From the NCBI GenBank assembly GCA_017445905.1, contig JAFSRX010000009.1, forward strand, positions 1 to 64,000: a stretch of DNA of 64,000 nucleotides. The letters are read 5' to 3'. Under the pieces are notes generated by a model, which saw only the letters and a program-made list of their open reading frames with translations, searched no databases and had not been told where the DNA came from. Below are positions 9,046 to 18,839 of the stretch, one piece after another. Positions within the stretch are counted from its first letter, which is position 1. Each line of letters starts with the position of its first letter. The DNA comes from Eubacterium sp. GTDB lineage: Bacteria > Bacillota > Clostridia > Oscillospirales > Acutalibacteraceae. A program made the position numbers and the translations under genes.

Positions 9046-10761
9046 CTATATTTTTATGCTTTTTATATCTGAATACGATGAATAGTTATAGATATTGTTA
9101 ATCTTTCTTTTTGCTCTGACTTTATAATAATACTTACGCCCTTTTTTAACATTAGTATCTTTATATTTAAGTTTTGTTGATTTTATAGTCGCAGTTTTCT
9201 CATATGTACCGTTTTTGGATGACGAGCGATAAATCTGATAATACTGTGCTTTTTTAACAGCTTTCCACTCAACTATTACGCCCTTATTATTCTTGCTTAA
9301 AGAGAGCTCAGGTACTGCAAGATTAGAAAATACATATGATTTCTTTTCACCCGCAGAATAACCGTTTGAAGTATTTGAAGCAAACTTATTATAATGAGTA
9401 TAAGCTGTTATTCCAGATGAAAAATAAATTCCCCACCGATTATCTTTAAGAGTATTTGATTTTAAAATATTGTTGTTTCCGCTGACTAAATAAATACCGT
9501 GTTCAAATTTTCTAACTGTATTATTATAAATCTTATTAGATTTAGAATCCGAATCAAGACGAATACCATAGCTTTTGGCATTTCCGCTGATATCATTTCC
9601 TGAAATAACTGAATTACTAACGTCATACATAGAAATTCCAAAGTTTTCAGTTTTAATTTTATTGTTTTTGATTTTCAAATTGCCAACATAGTAATTTCCT
9701 GTTTTAAAGCTGACGTTCTTATCTTTTGTTATGTTATTTCCGAAAACATATATACCAAAGGAGCTTGAAACATCTTTGGTCTTTATAACAGAAATATCAT
9801 TTGATGAAATAACTGTATTACAGTCTGATATAGGCGAGCCCTCGCCTTCAATATAATTCATTTTTTGAAGATTTGCATCACTCATCATCAGAGAATATTT
9901 AATTCCCTCACCGCAATCAGTTATTCTGTTATTACTAAAAGTTGAATCAATAAAATTCAAACAGTTAATTGCAGCTGATTTAATATTATTAAAACGGCAA
10001 TTAGTTATTTTTATATTCTTCTGATAAATACCTGCAAATGCTGAACTTGTTCCAATTCCTCTTAAAACATTTGAAAAAGTGCAGTTATTAACAGTTATTT
10101 TCTTATTCATTGTTACATCGTAATCAGGCATATCCTTGAAATGCTTTGTTTTTTCAAGAATATCAATCTGAAGCGCTTCTCCGCTGTTACCTATAAAATT
10201 GCCTTTTCCGTTTTTAAATGTGCAGCTTTCAAATGAAACATCATAGCAAGCGGCAATTTCAACGTTATGTGAATTATAATTATTTTGAAAAACAGTTTTT
10301 TCAAAGGTGATATGTTTCCCGTGCGCTATGCGAATCTGGCAGCCGCTTCCTGCGTAATCATCTGAATATGTCAGCGTTCCGCCGAGAATTTTGAAATTTG
10401 TTGTTCCATTGTATTTTTTAACATTTCTTTTTCCGATAAATATATTAGTATTGTTCTTACCGTTTACTAATACAACATTATCAGTTAAATCAAGAGTGGC
10501 ATTATCACAAAGTGTTATCGGAGAGCTTACTGTATATTCCCCCATCGGAACACTTACAGTATATTTTTTATCGCTGTGCGAATCGCAATATGAGAATGCT
10601 TCCTGAAGGGTTTTAGTGATATTATCAGAGCTGATATTATAAACACGGGTGTTTTCTCCGTCAAAAACATTAACCGAGTTTTTTGCAAATGCCATAAACG
10701 GAATTGCAACGCTTATAAACAAAAGAACCGATAAAATCAGCGAAATAGATTTTTTATACAT
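9046..10761 (-). CDS. secreted right-handed beta-helix protein with C-terminal fibronectin-like domain
   Basis: 571 residues. An N-terminal signal peptide (about residues 1-26) is followed by a parallel beta-helix of about residues 40-460 with many short N/S-rich turns such as NNILKSNTLKDN, and a C-terminal fibronectin type III-like module (about 475-571, ending SSYSDIKSIKI). Such folds are common in polysaccharide lyases, epimerases and adhesins. No catalytic motif stands out, so polysaccharide binding or degradation is inference. No LPXTG sorting motif is present. It is preceded by a consensus promoter and starts a likely operon with the sirtuin and the lipoprotein. Confidence 0.8.
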   Translation of the reverse strand: MYKKSISLILSVLLFISVAIPFMAFAKNSVNVFDGENTRVYNISSDNITKTLQEAFSYCDSHSDKKYTVSVPMGEYTVSSPITLCDNATLDLTDNVVLVNGKNNTNIFIGKRNVKKYNGTTNFKILGGTLTYSDDYAGSGCQIRIAHGKHITFEKTVFQNNYNSHNVEIAACYDVSFESCTFKNGKGNFIGNSGEALQIDILEKTKHFKDMPDYDVTMNKKITVNNCTFSNVLRGIGTSSAFAGIYQKNIKITNCRFNNIKSAAINCLNFIDSTFSNNRITDCGEGIKYSLMMSDANLQKMNYIEGEGSPISDCNTVISSNDISVIKTKDVSSSFGIYVFGNNITKDKNVSFKTGNYYVGNLKIKNNKIKTENFGISMYDVSNSVISGNDISGNAKSYGIRLDSDSKSNKIYNNTVRKFEHGIYLVSGNNNILKSNTLKDNRWGIYFSSGITAYTHYNKFASNTSNGYSAGEKKSYVFSNLAVPELSLSKNNKGVIVEWKAVKKAQYYQIYRSSSKNGTYEKTATIKSTKLKYKDTNVKKGRKYYYKVRAKRKINNIYNYSSYSDIKSIKI

Positions 10762-10784
10762 ATTTATACCTCTTAATAAGAAAT

Positions 10785-10813
10785 ATTATAATATTTAGTA
10801 TTATTATTGTCAA
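10785..10813 (-). promoter_or_regulatory. sigma-A promoter of the beta-helix operon
   Basis: Minus strand TTGACA, 17-base spacer, TATAAT, about 30 bases before the start codon. Confidence 0.75.
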
Positions 10814-10849
10814 CAAATCATAAACATATAAAATGTTTATAAATAAGCA

Positions 10850-10878
10850 TTGACATTGATTATATAAAGATATATAAT
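10850..10878 (+). promoter_or_regulatory. sigma-A promoter of the YhgE/Pip gene
   Basis: TTGACA, 17-base spacer, TATAAT on the plus strand. Upstream at 10823-10839 is an AAACAT/ATGTTT inverted repeat, and downstream at 10901-10921 is a TAGTAT/ATACTA inverted repeat. Both are possible operators. Confidence 0.75.
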
Positions 10879-10945
10879 ATTGAAAACATTTAACAACTAT
10901 TAGTATTATTGTAATATACTATTTGTATAACAGGTGATGAGATAT

Positions 10946-13438
10946 ATGGCTAAAAGACTAAAAAAAGAAACAAAAGTGCATTCATTCATTAAAAAGCACT
11001 TTATGGTTATCGTTGTATTTGCGATAATGCTAATTCCATCTATATATACTGTTTTATTTCTCGGTTCTATGTGGGATCCCTACGGAAATACAGGTTCGCT
11101 CCCCGTTGCAATAGTTAATGAGGATGAAGCAGTTATATACGGGGGAAAAGAAATTAATATTGGAGAACAGCTATGTGAAAACCTGAAAAAGAATGATCAG
11201 CTTCAGTTTAACTTTGTTGATGAAAAGGTTGCACTGGACGGGCTCGAAAACGGAACATATTACATGGTTCTTGTAGTACCGAAAAACTTCTCTCGTAATT
11301 CAACAACGCTGACTGAAAAAAATCCTGAAAAAATGCAGCTTGAATACTATGTTAACCCAGGAACCAACTATATTGCAAGTAAGTTTGGTGAATCCGGCGT
11401 TAAATCCATAAAAGAAAGCATAAATAAATCTGTTATAAATACATATGCAACAACAATTTATTCAAAGCTTAACACTATCGGAGACGGTTTTACACAGGCT
11501 GCGGACGGCTCAGGTCAGATATATGACGGCGTAGGTCAGCTACGTACCGGAAACGGAAAAATCACTGACGGGCTCGACACTCTGTCAAACGGTTGCCTGG
11601 TAATAAAGAAAGGTACCGGAACGTTGAAGGATGGACTTGAGCAATATACCGACGGCGTTTCTCAGGTTAACGACGGAGTTAAACAACTTCACGACGGTGT
11701 TCCGCTTCTTGAAGACGGTGTTGAGAAACTTCAGGACGGCGCTTCCCAGCTGCAGAATGGAACTTCTCAGCTTGTTTCAAACAACAGCGCGCTTAATGAT
11801 GGCGCTCAGCAGCTGCTAAGCGGACTCAACACAATGAGTGACCAGATTGGCGAATCGCTTACAGAAGAAAATCTCAACGATTTACAAAGACTTGAAGACG
11901 GGCTTATTGAACTTAATGACGGAATTCAGACTCTTCAGAAAGCTGTTAACGAGGATTACAAAGTCAGCGATGAAACAATCGAAAAAATCAAAACGACTAT
12001 ATCAGATGTTGAAGCGTTAATTAAATCCGATGAATTCGCTCTAATGAGCAAGATTATCTCTACCAATTATATTGACTGGAAAAGAATTGATAATCTTTGT
12101 GATACTCTTGATACATTTCCACTAAATGAAAACAATAAAAAAGCAGTTGAAAGCCTCAGAAATCTTTCAAGCTCGATGAAAAAGGTTCAGGAGTTCGCAA
12201 CAAAGGTTACTCCTGAAAATGCCGAAAAACTTGTTAGCATGGCAAACAAGCTCATTGATGCATATTATCAGTTGACCGATGGAGTTCAGAAACTTTCTGA
12301 CGGAGGAAATCAAGCACTTCCTGTTGCATCAGAAACGCTTAAAAAGCTTTCAGGCGGACTTCTCTCAGTTCAGGACGGACTTAACAGAACAAAGGCTAAA
12401 GAAGGCGAAACAGGTCTTATAGAAGGAATGACAACACTGAAGAACGGTATATCGCAATACACCGACGGAGTTTCTCAGGTTGATTCAGGTGTTTCACAGG
12501 TTTCGGGCGGTCTTGTTCAGCTTGGCAACGGACTCGGCACTGCAGGAAAAGGAATCAACAAGCTTTATAGCGGAACCCAGAAGCTTGTAAAAAATAACAA
12601 TAAGCTTAACAGCGGTGCGGGTAAACTAAATGACGGAACAAGTCAGCTTTATGACGGTTCGGTTAAACTGTATAACGGAACTCTGCAGGTTGACGAGGGT
12701 TGCGAAAAACTTATGTTCGGAGCAAATACTCTTAAAGAATCCCTTGCAGACGGAGCTCAACAGATTGAAGATATCAACACAGGCGAAAGTGCCGCTGAGA
12801 TGTTGAGTCAACCTGTTGAGGCTAACGAAACCTTCCAGAGAACAATTAATACTAATGGTGAAGCTATGAGCGCATATATGATGTGCGCAGGCTTATGGGT
12901 TGCTTGTCTTGCATTCTGTTTGATGTTCTCACCGTTTAAAACTTCACTCGGAAGCAGAAAAACATTTATTGCTCACGCATTTATCGCTCTGTTTGTTTCA
13001 TTAGTTCAGGCGCCGATTATGGTAACTCTTCTGATGGCTATAAACGGTATGAGACCGCAGAATGTTGGACTCACCTATCTGATGGCGATACTGGCATCGA
13101 TGGCGTTTATGTCGATTGTATATTATCTTAATACGCTTCTTGATTCAATCGGCTCGTTCTTACTGCTGATACTTCTGTGTCTGCAGCTGTCGGGAGCCGC
13201 GGGAACGTATCCGATTGAGTTATCGCCTAAATTCTATCAGATTATTCATCCGTTTATGCCTTTCTCATATGGAGTTGACGCATTCAGAAGCACTCTTTCA
13301 ACAGGCAATTCGCTGACAACGGATATTCTCGTATTTATTGGAATAATTGCTGCAGGAATAGCATTAACCTGCTTAACTTATGAAATGAGAAGAATTAAAC
13401 TCAAAAGAAAACAAGAAAACGAATTAATAGAAGCATAA
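10946..13438 (+). CDS. YhgE/Pip-family membrane protein
   Basis: About 830 residues with the YhgE/Pip architecture: an N-terminal transmembrane helix (about 20-45), a long extracytoplasmic region, and a C-terminal group of about five helices (about 645-820) of the ABC-2 permease type. The middle region is full of heptad-like repeats with the pattern DGxxQLxDG, for example DGVSQVNDGVKQLHDG, expected to form a long coiled or beta-solenoid stalk. The family includes phage-receptor proteins and ESX/type VII-related components; the precise role here is unknown. The start at ATG 10946 is preferred over the in-frame GTG at 10934 because AGGTGA is 8 bases upstream of the ATG. It is monocistronic. Confidence 0.85.
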   Translation: MAKRLKKETKVHSFIKKHFMVIVVFAIMLIPSIYTVLFLGSMWDPYGNTGSLPVAIVNEDEAVIYGGKEINIGEQLCENLKKNDQLQFNFVDEKVALDGLENGTYYMVLVVPKNFSRNSTTLTEKNPEKMQLEYYVNPGTNYIASKFGESGVKSIKESINKSVINTYATTIYSKLNTIGDGFTQAADGSGQIYDGVGQLRTGNGKITDGLDTLSNGCLVIKKGTGTLKDGLEQYTDGVSQVNDGVKQLHDGVPLLEDGVEKLQDGASQLQNGTSQLVSNNSALNDGAQQLLSGLNTMSDQIGESLTEENLNDLQRLEDGLIELNDGIQTLQKAVNEDYKVSDETIEKIKTTISDVEALIKSDEFALMSKIISTNYIDWKRIDNLCDTLDTFPLNENNKKAVESLRNLSSSMKKVQEFATKVTPENAEKLVSMANKLIDAYYQLTDGVQKLSDGGNQALPVASETLKKLSGGLLSVQDGLNRTKAKEGETGLIEGMTTLKNGISQYTDGVSQVDSGVSQVSGGLVQLGNGLGTAGKGINKLYSGTQKLVKNNNKLNSGAGKLNDGTSQLYDGSVKLYNGTLQVDEGCEKLMFGANTLKESLADGAQQIEDINTGESAAEMLSQPVEANETFQRTINTNGEAMSAYMMCAGLWVACLAFCLMFSPFKTSLGSRKTFIAHAFIALFVSLVQAPIMVTLLMAINGMRPQNVGLTYLMAILASMAFMSIVYYLNTLLDSIGSFLLLILLCLQLSGAAGTYPIELSPKFYQIIHPFMPFSYGVDAFRSTLSTGNSLTTDILVFIGIIAAGIALTCLTYEMRRIKLKRKQENELIEA

Positions 13439-13440
13439 AT

Positions 13441-13465
13441 AAAAGCGGCATTACGCCGCTTTTAT
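13441..13465. terminator. bidirectional terminator
   Basis: AAAAGCGGC / GCCGCTTTT inverted repeat with a five-base loop between convergent genes, with U-runs available on both strands. Confidence 0.85.
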
Positions 13466-13471
13466 TCTTTA

Positions 13472-16400
13472 TTAAATTGTTTCAAATATCGCATCGGTAT
13501 AAACAGTAGTTGTTATTCCCTGGTCGTTTTTATATGAGATATATCCTTTATAAATAACGTCTCCGCTCAGTCCGTTAACTGCTATTGTAAACTGATGCGC
13601 TCCAACATCCTTTGTTGACTTAAATCTCGTCAGAGTGTATTCGCTTGAAATTCCGATATTTTCAAGTTTAACATCAGATGCGCTGATGCTGCCGCTTGAA
13701 TTAGCCTTTCCCATAAGAATTCCGTATTCGGATATCTCATAGCTTCCGTCGGTTACAAACTGACCGTTGAAGGTAACCTTCTTCTTTCCGTTATCATTAA
13801 TAACATAAGTTCCGCTCTGACGAACGTTTATCCACGGAAGTGAATAATTATCAAATTCAGACTTTTCAACAGGCCTTAGTGTTACAGATTCTGTTGCAAA
13901 GAATTCAACATCTTTTCCAACATAAAACGGCTTATAGGAATTAGTATTTCCGATTTTTTCAAGCCAGCCATATGTGTTACTGTTGCCTCCTAACAAAACC
14001 TTGTCATTATATGAAGCAGTAGTTCCATCTTTTTCTTCAACATTAATGGCAAACGGCAGAGTATTATCAGAAGTGTAATTAGCAATAATAGTTATATCTT
14101 CATCAAAGTTAATAATATCGCCTGCCAATATAGGATCACCATTAAATGTGTATCCCGCGAAATTATAATATGATAGAGCAGGAGCAACTGGAACAGTATA
14201 GCTACCGCTTACATAATCAACAAGCTGAACCGGAGTTCTTTCATTATCGTTATAGCTTCTCAGAATTGTAACTTTATTTCCAATTTCTTCGGTTTTAACA
14301 CTGATATTTATATTACCAAAGACATTAGTTGAATATGTTTTGCCAATATCCTGGAACTGTTCATCCCTGCTGGCTGTTTCAGAATAAAAATCCATATACC
14401 AGGCTGCATTATCAGAATCAGAGGTCAGATTCATTTTTGTTCCGTATGTTGCGAAATATGAACCGCTTTCTTTATCCTCTTTATATTTACCGCCTGTAAA
14501 GGTTATTCCGTTAATATCACTGAGTTTGCCCTGAGAAATCTTAATTTCATACATTCTTGTATGATTTGTAAATGAGCTTTGAAGAATGCTTATTGCAGCA
14601 TCAACAGTTGCAGCTGTAACTCCGCTCTTAAGAACATTGATATTTGCAGTTTCACCACTGAGATTTGTATATGTTACAGATGGACCGTAAACAAATTTCT
14701 TATAAGTATTAAGATCTCTTTGAAGAGTTGATTCAGGATAATCATAAGCATCGCTGTCAACACTCTGAGCATTCTCCCAAAGAGCATTATATGCGCTCAG
14801 GTCAACTGTTGATTCTGATAGTGATGCGAGTTCATCACTGATTGTCTGAGTCAGGCTGTCGATTTCAGCGCCGTTTGATTTAATTCCGAATTCTCTCTTT
14901 TCTGATGCCGTTGCATTAAGATACTTTTCACTGTTTTCAATCGCTTCAACAAGACTTTCGAGTTCTGCCCATGTATAAACAGCGGGCTGATTATCAAGTT
15001 CCATCAGGACTTCATCCGCCTGTTCGTAAGCGGTATTCAAAGGATCAAGTGACTTTGTATAGTCGAGATACTGTGATGAGCCCGTATTGATAAATTCAAT
15101 CTCTTCATCAATTAGATTTTGTTCTGAAATCGGTGTTTCATTCTGTTGAGCCTGGGTGTAATGAGAGTATTTCGTATTATTAACCAACGCATCCCTGAAC
15201 GCTTCAACAGATGCAGTTGTACAGAGATTCATTAAAGCACTGTTTGAATAATTAATTCTTGCTTCATATGCGCTTAAAAGCGTTGAGAAATCGGCTTTTC
15301 TAGAAAGAGAATGATGCGCATTTGAAAGCGCTGAATAAATGCTTGTTACAGTTGATTTATACGGATTCTCCGCAAGAAGAGCCATTTCAGATGCAGCATT
15401 ATCATATTTTTCTTTAAATACTGCAATGGAAGAGGTTGTATAGGCTGTTTCAAGCTCAGTTCCAAAATAATCACTCATAGCAGAATTAAAGCCGTTATGA
15501 GATGAGCCCATCTCATTTCTCAGGTTATTATAAACATCTCCTGTTTTTGCAACATTTCTTAAACCTTCAACAACATTTTTAATTCCAAGAGCACAGGCAT
15601 CAACCTTGCCAGACTGGTCGCTGTCCCAGTTACCGCCGCCGTATGAATTCGGGTCGAATGCTGTTGCAGCGTCATATTTTTCAAAGAAACTGCTAAGTCC
15701 GCCTTCTTTATAGTTTGTAATATTGTTTTTAGCAAAGTCTGCAGCACTGCTTAGCTGATTTAAAACAGCCGCATAGTTAATAACATAAATTGGTCTGTCA
15801 GAAGTCTGATAGGTTGAATCATTCTGATTGTTGCTTGGATATTCTCCCTCTCTTGCAGTTTGTGACGCATTTGAAGTATCGTTATTATTTGAATAGATAA
15901 ATCCCCATGTAATTCCGTTAACAATCTTTGAATACTGATTGCTTGCAAACTGATTAGAGCCGTCAAAATTCATAATATTTGCATAACAGAAGCATTTAGC
16001 ACCGCTACCGCCGGAAGAAACTTCGTAATAAATATCTCCGTTATTCCAGTATCTTACATTCTTTTCACCGTGATAGAACCACGAATAAACAAGATTTAAC
16101 TGTCCGTCAGTACCGCGCCAGTTGTGATTCAGATACATTCCCTGTGCATTGCTATCAATATAAACAGCTCTGTGACGCTGCTTAAATGTTCCGCTTCCGC
16201 CCTTCCATCCGCGGCATCTGAACATAACGGGAATCCTCGGATCATCTCCGCTTTTTCCTGTATATACAAGAACAGCGCTTTCACGGTAAATAACCGGACG
16301 AATTGAGTTTTTATTTGTTCCGCCGTAGGTGTTTACCTCGTTGCCGATTGCTGTTGCAGATGAATAATCATTCTCTCCGGGAGCTCCAATGGGAACTCCA

Positions 16401-18799
16401 CCGCTCCAAAGAACGTTATGGTAAAGCTCATCAATATAAACATCTGCTCCGTGAGCATCGTGGCTTGCCCATTTTTCTGCACTTCCGGAAGGAACTGAAA
16501 AACTCCTTGAAAAACCGCTCATATTATTAGTTGCATTATTAAGATTGGTTATTGCTTCGTTGATTAATTCGCCGTCAACTTCTTTATTACCAAATCTAAC
16601 TGCATCGGCAAGTCTGTTAACCTTAACATACGCTTCATATGCGGCTTTAGTGTTGTTATAAACATTACCTGTTTTAATCTTATTTTCATAATTCGCTGCT
16701 GCCTGAGAAAGCTTATCGGCTAAGAATTCTTTTGAACTGCTTGCAAAAAGCTGTGTTACCTGTTTTTGCGACAGAGCTGCATTATAGAGTCTGAAATCTC
16801 TCATCCAAAAATCAGAACCGGGGTCCCAGTTTGGTGAGGCAGCGCCGATTAAAAGCATGGTATCATCAACAAGTCTGTCAAACCAACTTGGTGATAGTCT
16901 GTTAGTCGTTGTTGTTCCAATTTTAGCGCCGTCACGGTAAACGATAATTCCTCCCTGAACAACAGTAATCGTCCATACATGCCAGTTATCTAAATCGCTG
17001 ACATTCGGAACCGCAGAATCCTCGCCGCCATTTGTTCTTGCGTTGATATTTCCTCCAGTTGAGAAATAGAAATAATTGTTATCCGAATCTCCGCCGAAAC
17101 CGCTGTTTGCATTCGTCAGTTCAAAAAATCTCTGCCAAGAATCAGAATTTCTCTTGCCCATAAACGAAACAGTTATTCCCGTATATTCATCAGCACTGCT
17201 TAAAACACTGCCAAGTTGATTTTTTGAAAGATACAAAAAGTGGTTTTTAACATTGCCGTCAGTTGAATTCTGACCTAACATATGAGCAACACTGTATCCG
17301 TCTTTTTCAACCCATTCAGCACCTTGACCCTGAACGGATAAATTCGGAGAACCTGAAACAGCATTAGAAGTTATATCATCATTAAGGTATTTAGCGGCAA
17401 GATATGAGGATTCATCTTCATTTTTCTGATAGGAATAAGCAGATAAATCAAAGATATCAAGCCAGTTGCCTACTCCGTTTCTTCCGCCGATTGTTAGGGA
17501 TTTTATTCCCTCAAAAAATTCTGCATTTGCAGAAACATCAGCACTAAATTTCATTTCGTCATTCATCAGAACGCTGATAATTCCGTTATGATATGCATAT
17601 GTCAGTTTAAGCGGTTTGGGATTGTTTTCATTTCCGTCACCGAAGAAATAATCTTTGAGATTAACCCCTGTATCACCTAAGGGCGCATTAAAATCATTTG
17701 TATTAAAGTAAACCTTTCCGTTTGAGCTGACGCCAAAGCTTTTAATTCCGCCGAAATCTTCGCCGACTGTTTCGCTTGAAATTCCCAGCATTCTCTCAAG
17801 CCTGTTTGCGCCGATTCCTGAATTAGTTAAACTGAAAGAAAAATCAATTTTCCAGTTTTTATTATATCTTTCATCCCTTATCATACCGGGAACATGGGCA
17901 TACATCCAGCCGTCACGTAGCCAGATATGATCGCCAAATTGCTGATATGCAGGGTCATTCCAAGACTGAGCAATAGTAAATGAACTTGAACTCTGTTCGT
18001 CGCCGAGTTCTTTTCCGTTATCAAAAGTATAGTGAAAAAGCTCTCTTGTTTCATCCGGAGTGCCAACGGTTATTTTCAGATTTTTCATATATCCGTTTAA
18101 AAGCGGATCATTCCAGATTGATTTTCCGATATAGTATGTTGTGTAGTTTGCAAAGGATTCAATATAACTATCGTAATTTGCAACGTTGTAGATATAGTAA
18201 AGGGTATTATCAAAATAGTAATAAAGTCTTCCGATATTACCGAATTTAAAAACCGAAACCTTTATATTATGCCACTGACCTGCAGACTGGCTTTCAAGGA
18301 AGTTTGCACGGTTATATATAACAGTTCCGTCACCGGAACCACTGCCGTAATAACGGATTTCATTTCCGTTTAACTTAGAAAAAATGCAATAACGAACAAA
18401 TGCATCAGAATTATCACTTCCAGCATTGATTGCAAAATAATTACTTGTTGTTCCGTTGCTGAAATCAAGAATACGGGCATAGTTGCCGTTTGATGAATTT
18501 CTTTTAACATCTACAGAAACAGTGAAACCGCTCTTTTTTGAAACATTTTCAAAAGGAGCATTATTAATCTGAATATATGCTTCACTGCTTCCGTTAAATG
18601 ACGCAGCATTTTCATTATTATCCCATGAAACACCGCTGTGAGCTGTTATATTCTCATCGCTAAGACTTGATGAATCAGTTAAATACTCATAAACTGTCTT
18701 TTCCTTAGCAGAAATCGAAACAGCATAGAAAGGTATGGACGCCATTACCAAAACGATGCTGAGAATAATACTTGATATTGCTTTTGTTAGTTTTTTCAA
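13472..18799 (-). CDS. giant secreted LamG-domain protein (1775 aa)
   Basis: A signal peptide (about residues 1-32) leads a mosaic protein: a LamG/concanavalin-like domain (about 35-250), a second (about 265-465), a third (about 475-690, ending SKQVTQLFA-like), a short helical linker, a conserved domain around FSVPSGSAEKWASHDAHGAD (about 760-1010), a long alpha-helical region (about 1020-1420), an InlB-type repeat region around YYNFAGYTFNGDPILAGD, and a C-terminal beta domain ending in VYTDAIFETI. No LPXTG or SLH motif is seen, so attachment is unclear. It is paralogous to the gene at 18840; the third LamG accounts for most of the length difference. The start codon is TTG, preceded by GGGGGT. 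Function probably adhesion or glycan binding (inference). Confidence 0.75.
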   Translation of the reverse strand: MKKLTKAISSIILSIVLVMASIPFYAVSISAKEKTVYEYLTDSSSLSDENITAHSGVSWDNNENAASFNGSSEAYIQINNAPFENVSKKSGFTVSVDVKRNSSNGNYARILDFSNGTTSNYFAINAGSDNSDAFVRYCIFSKLNGNEIRYYGSGSGDGTVIYNRANFLESQSAGQWHNIKVSVFKFGNIGRLYYYFDNTLYYIYNVANYDSYIESFANYTTYYIGKSIWNDPLLNGYMKNLKITVGTPDETRELFHYTFDNGKELGDEQSSSSFTIAQSWNDPAYQQFGDHIWLRDGWMYAHVPGMIRDERYNKNWKIDFSFSLTNSGIGANRLERMLGISSETVGEDFGGIKSFGVSSNGKVYFNTNDFNAPLGDTGVNLKDYFFGDGNENNPKPLKLTYAYHNGIISVLMNDEMKFSADVSANAEFFEGIKSLTIGGRNGVGNWLDIFDLSAYSYQKNEDESSYLAAKYLNDDITSNAVSGSPNLSVQGQGAEWVEKDGYSVAHMLGQNSTDGNVKNHFLYLSKNQLGSVLSSADEYTGITVSFMGKRNSDSWQRFFELTNANSGFGGDSDNNYFYFSTGGNINARTNGGEDSAVPNVSDLDNWHVWTITVVQGGIIVYRDGAKIGTTTTNRLSPSWFDRLVDDTMLLIGAASPNWDPGSDFWMRDFRLYNAALSQKQVTQLFASSSKEFLADKLSQAAANYENKIKTGNVYNNTKAAYEAYVKVNRLADAVRFGNKEVDGELINEAITNLNNATNNMSGFSRSFSVPSGSAEKWASHDAHGADVYIDELYHNVLWSGGVPIGAPGENDYSSATAIGNEVNTYGGTNKNSIRPVIYRESAVLVYTGKSGDDPRIPVMFRCRGWKGGSGTFKQRHRAVYIDSNAQGMYLNHNWRGTDGQLNLVYSWFYHGEKNVRYWNNGDIYYEVSSGGSGAKCFCYANIMNFDGSNQFASNQYSKIVNGITWGFIYSNNNDTSNASQTAREGEYPSNNQNDSTYQTSDRPIYVINYAAVLNQLSSAADFAKNNITNYKEGGLSSFFEKYDAATAFDPNSYGGGNWDSDQSGKVDACALGIKNVVEGLRNVAKTGDVYNNLRNEMGSSHNGFNSAMSDYFGTELETAYTTSSIAVFKEKYDNAASEMALLAENPYKSTVTSIYSALSNAHHSLSRKADFSTLLSAYEARINYSNSALMNLCTTASVEAFRDALVNNTKYSHYTQAQQNETPISEQNLIDEEIEFINTGSSQYLDYTKSLDPLNTAYEQADEVLMELDNQPAVYTWAELESLVEAIENSEKYLNATASEKREFGIKSNGAEIDSLTQTISDELASLSESTVDLSAYNALWENAQSVDSDAYDYPESTLQRDLNTYKKFVYGPSVTYTNLSGETANINVLKSGVTAATVDAAISILQSSFTNHTRMYEIKISQGKLSDINGITFTGGKYKEDKESGSYFATYGTKMNLTSDSDNAAWYMDFYSETASRDEQFQDIGKTYSTNVFGNINISVKTEEIGNKVTILRSYNDNERTPVQLVDYVSGSYTVPVAPALSYYNFAGYTFNGDPILAGDIINFDEDITIIANYTSDNTLPFAINVEEKDGTTASYNDKVLLGGNSNTYGWLEKIGNTNSYKPFYVGKDVEFFATESVTLRPVEKSEFDNYSLPWINVRQSGTYVINDNGKKKVTFNGQFVTDGSYEISEYGILMGKANSSGSISASDVKLENIGISSEYTLTRFKSTKDVGAHQFTIAVNGLSGDVIYKGYISYKNDQGITTTVYTDAIFETI

Positions 18800-18839
18800 A
18801 ACAATACCCCCAATTATAGATTAACTCAATTTTATTTTA

